5,437 nucleotides of DNA, taken from positions 1-5,437 of the forward strand of contig QJVU01000453.1 of assembly GCA_003235605.1 (NCBI GenBank), given 5' to 3'. Under the pieces are notes generated by a model. That model saw nothing but the letters and a program-made list of their open reading frames with translations, did not search any database and was not told where the DNA came from. Origin of the DNA: Planctomycetota bacterium (lineage in GTDB: Bacteria; Planctomycetota; UBA1135; UBA2386). Both the position numbers and the translations under genes were made by a program. Positions 1 to 5,086 of the stretch are shown piece after piece (the stretch's first letter is position 1; every line of letters starts with the position of its first letter).

Positions 1-18
1 CCCTCTTTCGTACCCTCG

Positions 19-48
19 GGTTCATGACCCATGAACCGCTCTGAGAGC
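19..48. repeat. Two adjacent palindromes near the left edge
   Basis: GGTTCATG at 19-26 and CATGAACC at 30-37 form a perfect 8-bp inverted repeat around a 3-base centre. It is followed directly by a second palindrome, GCTCT-G-AGAGC, at 38-48. The AGAGC arm occurs again at 52-56, so GCTCT could also pair there with a 9-base loop. No T-run follows, so a standard intrinsic terminator is not supported. An operator or the 3' hairpin of an upstream gene outside the window are both possible. The pairing is read directly; the role is unknown. Confidence 0.4.
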
Positions 49-218
49 TTGAGAGCATCTGAGCGCCAGGTCGGCGTGATCTCGCGGCACGTGCCGGCCA
101 CCGAAGAGTACGCCGAGAGCACGACCTCACGGACCACCATCCCACCTCCCACCACTCCCCCACTTGACGTGCTCCCCGAACACACCATCGCCCCCAGGCT
201 GTCAACCCAGGAGCGATC

Positions 219-359
219 ATGTTCGCTGATCATCTCAGCACTGGTGGAGTGCCGAACGCTGGTCATGACCGATCTGGTTACGAAGTGAGTTTCGACCGGG
301 GGGCTGACCCGGTACTCAAGCACGCTGGCTACGACGTTGACCTGTCCACACTGGTGTAG
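219..359 (+). CDS. Possible small hypothetical protein (46 aa)
   Basis: An ATG at 219 opens a 46-codon frame ending in TAG at 357-359. It is preceded by AGGAG at 209-213 with a 5-base spacer, the best plus-strand Shine-Dalgarno match in the window. The product is mildly acidic in its second half, with no signal peptide, membrane segment or recognisable domain. Its third-position GC is clearly lower than in the flanking large genes, which argues against a resident conserved gene or suggests decay or a foreign origin. The start codon is partly covered by a small inverted repeat (GATCA at 215-219, TGATC at 227-231). It ends 95 bp before the acetyltransferase. It could be chance; I do not recognise it. 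Confidence 0.22.
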   Translation: MFADHLSTGGVPNAGHDRSGYEVSFDRGADPVLKHAGYDVDLSTLV

Positions 360-454
360 CTGACGGATCTGGAGCGGGTAACATAGACTGCAGGCGCACA
401 AACCTTCGTGACACCCAGCAGGGTGCTCGTCCAAGAGACGCCACTTTGGCAACG

Positions 455-922
455 ATGAAAAAGAACACATCGATCTCGGTGCGTCCGATCCAGTCCGCTG
501 ACTCATCCGCTTGGCTGGAGCTGCGTCTGGCGCTTTGGCCGGAGGGGTCGCGCGACGAACACGCGCGCGAGATCGAGCGCTTCTTCGCAGGTGACTTTCC
601 CCGATCACCCTGGGCCGTGTTTCTTGCGGTGGATGGCGACGGTCGCGTTCTCGGTTTGGCCGAGCTGTCCGTTCGGCCGTATGCCGAAGGTTGCCGGAGC
701 AACCGTGTCGGCTACCTGGAAGGTTGGTACGTGCGGCCGGAGGCGCGAGGCCGCGGCGTGGGGCAGACGCTCGTGGACGCGGCCGAGGATTGGGCCCGCT
801 CACTGGGGTGTGACGAGTTTGCATCGGACGCAGACCCGGAAAACAAGGTCAGTGCGAAGGCTCACCTCGCACTCGGCTTCGAAGACGCCGGACACGTCCG
901 CTGCTTTCGTAAGGATCTATAG
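455..922 (+). CDS. GNAT acetyltransferase, aminoglycoside 6'-N-acetyltransferase-like
   Basis: A 155-residue cytoplasmic GNAT-fold enzyme predicted to transfer acetyl from acetyl-CoA to an amino group. The pattern closely follows AAC(6')-I aminoglycoside acetyltransferases: LWP at residues 27-29, a YLEGWYV strand at 87-93, the acetyl-CoA pyrophosphate loop RGRGVG at 98-103, GC at 118-119, then ASDADPEN at 123-130, a Ser and His at 133 and 137, and LGFE at 140-143 before a C-terminal FRK. AAC(6')-Ib has the equivalent series (LWP, FLEG, a loop, ASDxxPEN, HxALGFEE), as recalled. Full length for the family, with no truncation. The start is uncertain: an in-frame TTG at 446 has an AAGAGA seven bases upstream, whereas ATG 455 has none at normal spacing. 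I prefer the ATG because it gives the usual short N-terminus. Substrate specificity is inferred, and another small amine is possible. Confidence 0.88.
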   Translation: MKKNTSISVRPIQSADSSAWLELRLALWPEGSRDEHAREIERFFAGDFPRSPWAVFLAVDGDGRVLGLAELSVRPYAEGCRSNRVGYLEGWYVRPEARGRGVGQTLVDAAEDWARSLGCDEFASDADPENKVSAKAHLALGFEDAGHVRCFRKDL

Positions 923-1000
923 AACGCGGCAGTTGTGTTTTCAATTTCATGCAGTGGTCCAGGGGTTCTTGGCGACCTGGAAGCCTTCCGGACCGATTGC

Positions 1001-1006
1001 TACGAT
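1001..1006 (+). promoter_or_regulatory. Weak candidate -10 box for the propeller gene
   Basis: TACGAT at 1001-1006 is preceded by TG at 998-999, an extended -10 arrangement. It would start transcription near 1013 and leave a leader of about 46 bases before the ATG at 1059. It matches only 4 of 6 consensus bases and the -35 at 17-bp spacing (TGGAAG, 978-983) is poor. A 9-bp direct repeat, TCCGGACCG, lies on either side at 987-995 and 1039-1047. This is a guess on sequence alone. Confidence 0.18.
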
Positions 1007-1058
1007 ACTCTGCGATTCAAATCCGCCTCATCCCTCACTCCGGACCGCCAAACAGACC

Positions 1059-2741
1059 ATGGACCGTACACGCGCTCTCGCCCTGTCCCTCGTCGCCCTG
1101 ATGGCAAGCCCTGCTGCTGCGCAGCTCCTTGGCACCATAGAAGCCAACACGACCCAGAAGGACTATGTCCGCTGCATGCAGGCCAGCGACGACGGCCTGG
1201 TCCTGACCGCCGATGGGACGATGTGGGCGCTGGTCTTCGAGCGGATCACTTCGAACCCTCCGGGCTACATCGAGCTGCGTTACTCCACCGACCAGGGCGC
1301 CCAGTGGATCGACAACAACTACCAGGTCCACGGTGGCAAGATCAACTGTTCCAGCCTGGCCAGTATGAGCCTGGCGCGGAACGGCAAGCTCATCCACCTT
1401 CTCTGGTCGGCCCAGACAGGCAAGGCCGGCGCTGGCCAGTACCTCAGTGCCTACTACCAGGCCTTCGACGTCACCAAGAAGGCCTTTGTCGGCAACCCGG
1501 AGCTGATCGCCGACGGTTATGGCGCCAACAACCAGTTCTATGGCTTCGGCATCGCCGAGACCGGTGAGGGAGACTTGGTGGCCTTGATCACCAGCCACCG
1601 TTCCGGCGGGCTTGGCCTGGGTGCATGGTCCTGTGGCCTGTGGATCAAGAAGAAGGGCGCAACCACCTGGCCCACGAACGGCATCCAAGTCAACACCGGC
1701 AGCGGCACCTACCCGAGCATCGAGGTCATCGGTGAGAAGGTGCACCTCACCATGCGCGACACTACCGGCGGCTATGGCCCCATCTACCGTCGCTATGATG
1801 TCAAGGCCGGCAAGTTCGACATCCCGGTCACGTGGTGCTGGCCCTCGAGCCAGGGCACCGTCGTCGGCGCCGGCAACGTCTATGCCTTCGTCATCGATGT
1901 AAACGGTGGCAAGTGGCTGCTGTGGCCCGAAGGGCCACAGAGCGGCAACAAGAACGCGGCCCTCAACCTCAGCTATGCTGCCCCCGGGAAGGGGGATGCC
2001 CAGAACGACTGGGTCAAGAACGAGCTCTTCAAGGACTCCAAGATCATCGGCGGCAACAGCCAGGAGCGCTTCTACGGCCTGGCTCGGGCCATCGGCAACC
2101 AGGTCCTGGTCTTCTATTCGAAGCCGTCCGAGAGCTTCAACAACCTCTACTACGAGATCTGGAGCAACGGCAAGTCGCTGCTCCCAACGCCCATTACGTT
2201 GTCTTCCACAACGATCACCAACCGCTTCGAGTGGGTGGCAGGAGTGCGCCGCCGCGACAACGGGCATTCCCCCATGGTCTTCACCTGGGGCATGCGCACG
2301 GCGGGAACCAACTCGGGCCAGGTTGACATCTGGCGCATCGGCAGCCGGGGCTTCTACACCATCTATGGCAGTGGCTGCCAGGGGAACCTGGGCGGCGAGC
2401 CCCAGGTCACCGCCAACGCCCTACCAACGCAGGGCAGCACCAACACGATCACCTGGTCTGGTCTGGCCAACAACTCCATTTCCTGGCTTGGCATCGGCCT
2501 CAACGCGGTCACGCCCATCTCCATGGTCAACTTCGGAGCTCCCATCTGCACCCTCGACACCGACCTGTTGGTGGCGGTCCTCGGAGGCTCCACCACATCG
2601 ACCGGCACCTTCGTCTTCAGTGCCAACGTACCGAGCTCACCGAATCTGGCCGGCGCCGGCGTGCAATTCCAGGTGTTGACGGCAGCTACCGGGTCCCCGG
2701 GTGGCGTGATTTCCACGCCGGCCGTGGCCTGGAGGTTCTAG
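1059..2741 (+). CDS. Exported Asp-box/beta-propeller-like protein with planctomycete-type C-terminal module
   Basis: A 560-residue secreted protein. Residues 1-21 are a Sec signal peptide: basic DRTR, a hydrophobic core, then AAA|Q as the probable signal peptidase I site. The frame is open upstream to 591, but that part overlaps the acetyltransferase gene and lacks coding character, so the ATG at 1059 is chosen. Residues ~23-430 have repeated aromatic/Gly beta-strand patterning like sialidase or BNR propellers. One perfect Asp-box (SxDxGxxW) lies at 76-83, with a degenerate copy in the KKKGATTW segment. Residues ~432-560 form a separate module opening with YGSGCQG (Cys440) and carrying FGAPIC (Cys497). 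I recognise this as a common C-terminal domain of exported Planctomycetota proteins; its function is unknown to me. No catalytic residues can be assigned, so glycan binding or hydrolysis is only a possibility. No Shine-Dalgarno is visible before the start. Confidence 0.85.
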   Translation: MDRTRALALSLVALMASPAAAQLLGTIEANTTQKDYVRCMQASDDGLVLTADGTMWALVFERITSNPPGYIELRYSTDQGAQWIDNNYQVHGGKINCSSLASMSLARNGKLIHLLWSAQTGKAGAGQYLSAYYQAFDVTKKAFVGNPELIADGYGANNQFYGFGIAETGEGDLVALITSHRSGGLGLGAWSCGLWIKKKGATTWPTNGIQVNTGSGTYPSIEVIGEKVHLTMRDTTGGYGPIYRRYDVKAGKFDIPVTWCWPSSQGTVVGAGNVYAFVIDVNGGKWLLWPEGPQSGNKNAALNLSYAAPGKGDAQNDWVKNELFKDSKIIGGNSQERFYGLARAIGNQVLVFYSKPSESFNNLYYEIWSNGKSLLPTPITLSSTTITNRFEWVAGVRRRDNGHSPMVFTWGMRTAGTNSGQVDIWRIGSRGFYTIYGSGCQGNLGGEPQVTANALPTQGSTNTITWSGLANNSISWLGIGLNAVTPISMVNFGAPICTLDTDLLVAVLGGSTTSTGTFVFSANVPSSPNLAGAGVQFQVLTAATGSPGGVISTPAVAWRF

Positions 2742-2760
2742 CCAGGGCTTGGAACAAGGT

Positions 2761-2789
2761 CCTGATCGAGACCTGATCGAGCCGGTCTC
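2761..2789. repeat. Tandem 10/11-bp duplication with overlapping hairpin
   Basis: CCTGATCGAG occurs at 2761-2770 and again at 2772-2781, separated by one A. It begins 20 bases after the stop of the propeller gene. Overlapping it, GAGACC (2768-2773) and GGTCTC (2784-2789) form a perfect 6-bp inverted repeat with a 10-base loop, extendable by two pairs across a bulged C. The hairpin position would suit transcript-end formation, but no T-run follows, so intrinsic termination is not supported. Confidence 0.4.
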
Positions 2790-2959
2790 CGAGGAAGGCT
2801 CTTGATCTGCCGGAGCGGCACAGCCCGGATGCGCGCGACGGCCGGCGCGTCCGCGAGCCGTGCGGGGCGGATAGTGAGCATCTGGCCAGTCTAGCGCAGT
2901 CAGTGTTGACACGGAAAGGCCGGGCAACCCCTGGCCCAAGCGGATACCGACAGCCGCGG

Positions 2960-2987
2960 GGGACCTCTTCCGCTGACACGCTATCAT
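2960..2987 (+). promoter_or_regulatory. Candidate promoter of the LRR gene, possibly leaderless
   Basis: TATCAT at 2982-2987 matches five of six bases of the -10 consensus. With a 16-bp spacer, the GGGACC at 2960-2965 keeps only the GAC core of a -35. Transcription would be expected about 7 bases after the -10, at or beside the A of the ATG at 2994, giving a leaderless mRNA. This agrees with the absence of a Shine-Dalgarno before that ATG. The -10 match is seen; the start site is inferred. Confidence 0.35.
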
Positions 2988-2993
2988 GCCCGG

Positions 2994-4331
2994 ATGGTAC
3001 AGCGGACCGCGGCCGTTCTCGCCCTGCTCCTCGCGACGGCCGTACCCGCGCAGGACGCGAAGTCGGTCGCGAACGCAAGAGAACTCGCGGCGCTGGCGGC
3101 GAACGCGAAGACCGTCACTCTACGCGGCTTCCCGGTCGACGCACTCGAGTCCCTCGCACGCTTCGAATCGCTGGAGGTCTTGCACGTCCACTGCAGTTCG
3201 TTCTTCGAGGACGAGCACACTCGGGCACTCACGGACCTCGCCAACCTGCGGACACTGCGAATCGAACGAGCCCGACTCTCGCGCAAGGGACTGACGCGAC
3301 TCGCGCGTTTCCCTCGACTCGAGGCATTCGAACTGTTCAACGAGGCCGGGTCACCGGACGACTACCAAGCGCTCACGGAGTTCGTCGCGCTGCGCCGACT
3401 CCGGCTTCGCGACGATTTCTCCGGCGAGCGGCGGAAGATCCTCGACACGCTGTCGAAACTGTCGCGACTGACGCACCTGAGCCTCCGCGACAGCGGGACG
3501 CTGGACAGCGCAGGCGCGAAACGCCTCGTTGGCCTGACGGGACTCGAATCGCTCGACCTCTCGGGCTGCAACGGCCTGTCCCGCGTCTCGGGCATCCTCG
3601 TTCGGGACCCTCGGTTCAACGGCGTCGGTATCGACGACGATGCCCTGCTCGCTCTCGCAACACTCACGCAACTGCACGAACTCGGGTTGGCCAACTGCCA
3701 CGCCATCACCGCCAAGGGAATCGCGGCGGTGCGGGGCATGAAGCAGCTCCACCTGCTGGACGTGAACGGATGCACGGGGATCGCGGAGTTCGGGGCCGAG
3801 CTCCTGCCGGCGTCGCTTCGCGAACTCCGCGCGCACGGCACCTCCATCTCCGGCGAGGCACTTACCCGTCTCGAACACCTGGAGCGGGTCGATTTCTCCT
3901 GGGCGACGAAGTTCGCGGACGAGGACCTGGCCGTACTGAGGGGCCGACCGCTGCGCATCGTCGACCTCACCTACTGCAAGGCGCTCAGCCCGACGGCGCT
4001 GGAGACGATCTCGACGTGGAAGAGGCTCGAGCACCTCGACCTGTTCGGCATGCGCTGGCTCCGCGATGGGCACCTCGCCACGCTCGCGAAGGTCGGCACG
4101 CTCCGTCACCTCGCCGTCGGCGGCAACCTGGAGTACACGGATGCGGGCCTGGCGCAGCTCGCGAATCTGAAGGAGCTCGAGTTCCTGGACGTGCGGGCGT
4201 GCAAGAAGCTCACCACTGAAGGCTTCGGCAAGCTGCGCGGGTTGCCACTGCGCCTGATCCTCCTGAGCTCCTGTCCCAGGATCGATGCGGACGTCGTGCA
4301 GGCCTGGTTCCCGAAAGCGCGATTGCGCTGA
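2994..4331 (+). CDS. Exported leucine-rich-repeat protein (cysteine-containing LRR subtype)
   Basis: A 445-residue protein. Residues 1-19 form a signal peptide (Arg4, Ala/Leu core, VPA|Q cleavage site), so it is probably exported. From about residue 40 to the C-terminus it is built of LRRs of 23-26 residues. Many have the form LxxLdLxxCxxlTxxgl, as in eukaryotic F-box/LRR and AMN1-type proteins; Cys at 192, 235, 260, 328, 403 and 427 occupy the repeat's cysteine position. LRR solenoids normally bind proteins; the partner is unknown. No enzymatic, transmembrane or anchor segment is seen. The repeat phase is broken after LDLSGC (187-192) by about 18 extra residues including VRDPRF, the only clear irregularity. 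Start choice: ATG 2994 begins the signal peptide; the nearby ATG at 2986 is in another frame. A TATCAT box just upstream suggests a leaderless transcript. It converges on the superoxide dismutase gene, with 48 bp between stops. Confidence 0.9.
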   Translation: MVQRTAAVLALLLATAVPAQDAKSVANARELAALAANAKTVTLRGFPVDALESLARFESLEVLHVHCSSFFEDEHTRALTDLANLRTLRIERARLSRKGLTRLARFPRLEAFELFNEAGSPDDYQALTEFVALRRLRLRDDFSGERRKILDTLSKLSRLTHLSLRDSGTLDSAGAKRLVGLTGLESLDLSGCNGLSRVSGILVRDPRFNGVGIDDDALLALATLTQLHELGLANCHAITAKGIAAVRGMKQLHLLDVNGCTGIAEFGAELLPASLRELRAHGTSISGEALTRLEHLERVDFSWATKFADEDLAVLRGRPLRIVDLTYCKALSPTALETISTWKRLEHLDLFGMRWLRDGHLATLAKVGTLRHLAVGGNLEYTDAGLAQLANLKELEFLDVRACKKLTTEGFGKLRGLPLRLILLSSCPRIDADVVQAWFPKARLR

Positions 4332-4350
4332 CGTGAGCCTCTGGCCCGGT

Positions 4351-4369
4351 GCCGATCTAGCCGATCTAG
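4351..4369. repeat. Tandem 9-bp duplication in the convergent gap
   Basis: GCCGATCTA is present twice in direct tandem (4351-4359 and 4360-4368), followed by one more matching G. It lies between the converging LRR and superoxide dismutase genes and looks like a small slippage duplication. The second copy contributes to the hairpin at 4363-4380. Confidence 0.45.
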
Positions 4370-4380
4370 CTCAGCTAATC
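4363..4380. terminator. Weak candidate bidirectional hairpin between convergent genes
   Basis: GAT-C-TAGC (4363-4370) pairs with GCTAATC (4374-4380) across a TCA loop, giving seven base pairs with a single bulged C. Its position between two stop codons only 48 bp apart suits a shared transcript end; the last base overlaps the superoxide dismutase stop codon. The stem is short and no T-run follows on either strand, so a canonical intrinsic terminator is not supported. Confidence 0.2.
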
Positions 4381-5015
4381 TAGTTCTGGGCGGCGGCCTC
4401 CGGCACGCGTAGATCCCGAGACCTGGCGTTCTCCAGACGGCTGGCGATGTCGGGCCAGTTCCAGACGTTCCAGATCGCCTCGAGGTAGTCCGACTTGCGG
4501 TTCTCGTACTGGAGGTAGTAGGCATGCTCCCAGGCATCGAGCACCATGATCGGTTCTGCGCCCTGGATCAGATGCGTATGGTGATCGTGGACCTGGAGGA
4601 TCGCCAATCTGTTGCCGACCGGCTCCCAGCAGAGCGCGGCCCAGCCGGAGCCCATGATCGAACCCGCCGTCTCGATCATCTCGCGGCGGAAGCGCCTGAA
4701 GCCACCGAAGTCCTTGCGGAACTGCTCGGCAAGCTCTCCGGTCGGTTCGCATCCCCCCTCCGGAGAAAGGTTGTTCCAGAACAGCGCATGCAGAATGTGG
4801 CCGGACAGGTTGAACGCGAGCTGCTCTTCCAGGGCTCCGATGACCGCAACATCGTTCTGCGAACGGGCCTCCGCGAGCCGTTCGGCGGCCCGGTTGGCCT
4901 TTCTGACGTATCCCGCGTGGTGCTTGCCGTGGTGCAGCGCCATGATCCGTGCAGAGATGTGGGGCTCCAGGGCGCTGAAGTCGTAGGGAAGATCGGGAAG
5001 GGTGTAGTGGGACAT
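4380..5015 (-). CDS. sod: Superoxide dismutase, Fe/Mn family
   Basis: A 211-residue enzyme converting superoxide to oxygen and hydrogen peroxide. No signal peptide is present, so it should be cytoplasmic. It starts with the family hallmark YTLPDLPYDFSALEPHIS (residues 4-21). Metal ligands are predicted at His28 (LHHGKHH), His76 (HILHALFWN), Asp160 and His164 (signature DAWEHAYY, 160-167). GSGWAAL at 122-128 and a C-terminal WNVWNW helix complete the domain; length is normal. It resembles the mycobacterial SodA more than E. coli SodB or SodA: Gly72 replaces the Gln of E. coli FeSOD, and His145 replaces the Gln of MnSOD, as in the Mycobacterium tuberculosis enzyme. The metal (Fe, Mn or either) therefore cannot be called. 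The start is supported by AAGGAG at 8-base spacing. It lies 71 bp downstream of the CBS/M50-like gene on the same strand and may be co-transcribed with it. Confidence 0.97.
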   Translation of the reverse strand: MSHYTLPDLPYDFSALEPHISARIMALHHGKHHAGYVRKANRAAERLAEARSQNDVAVIGALEEQLAFNLSGHILHALFWNNLSPEGGCEPTGELAEQFRKDFGGFRRFRREMIETAGSIMGSGWAALCWEPVGNRLAILQVHDHHTHLIQGAEPIMVLDAWEHAYYLQYENRKSDYLEAIWNVWNWPDIASRLENARSRDLRVPEAAAQN

Positions 5016-5023
5016 GGTACGCT

Positions 5024-5029
5024 CTCCTT
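5024..5029 (-). promoter_or_regulatory. Ribosome binding site of the superoxide dismutase gene
   Basis: On the minus strand AAGGAG (reverse complement of CTCCTT) precedes the ATG at 5015 by 8 bases. It is the strongest Shine-Dalgarno match near any gene here and fixes the start. The large plus-strand genes at 1059 and 2994 have no comparable site. Confidence 0.75.
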
Positions 5030-5086
5030 GGTCTGGGTTTCAGTTTGTTGTTGCTTGCGTTCTACTTCGTTCGGTGTGTTCCGTGC

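Larger units (their letters stand above)
1..454. other. Region without a convincing large gene
   Basis: No reading frame here has a recognisable protein family. An 85-codon frame at 31-288 (+) gives a low-complexity Pro/Thr/Ser-rich product without a ribosome binding site and is probably spurious. At the extreme left a short frame at 3-44 (+) could be the tail of an upstream gene, and a minus-strand frame starting near 32 runs off the edge. Neither can be judged from so few bases. The visible structure is a pair of palindromes at 19-48 and a possible 46-codon ORF at 219-359, both listed separately. The stretch would have to hold the promoter of the acetyltransferase gene, but I see only a weak -10-like TAACAT at 379-384 with no matching -35. 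Confidence 0.6.

Noticed and set aside
31..288. 85-codon plus-strand frame
   Set aside because: The product is low-complexity and Pro/Thr/Ser-rich, has no ribosome binding site and no recognisable domain, and its start lies inside a palindrome.
316..702. 128-codon minus-strand frame opposite the acetyltransferase
   Set aside because: Arg/Ser/Pro-rich shadow of the GNAT gene without any recognisable motif.
591..1058. Upstream in-frame extension of the propeller protein to an ATG at 591
   Set aside because: It overlaps most of the acetyltransferase gene in another frame, has no family resemblance, and would bury a clear signal peptide that begins at the ATG at 1059.
359..1058. Acetyltransferase gene as an integron cassette
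   Set aside because: I looked for attC-like core sites (GTTRRRY/RYYYAAC) on both flanks and saw no imperfect palindrome of the right form.
1035..2267. 410-codon minus-strand frame
   Set aside because: It is the antisense shadow of the propeller gene in GC-rich DNA; its product has Val/Ala/Asp-rich composition without domain character.
2906..2911. Perfect TTGACA -35 hexamer upstream of the LRR gene
   Set aside because: No -10-like hexamer lies 16-18 bases downstream; the nearest (GATACC near 2943) is about 31 bases away.
2903..4219. 438-codon plus-strand frame overlapping the LRR gene
   Set aside because: The product is Arg/Pro-rich and disordered-looking, while the other frame gives regular leucine-rich repeats with a signal peptide.
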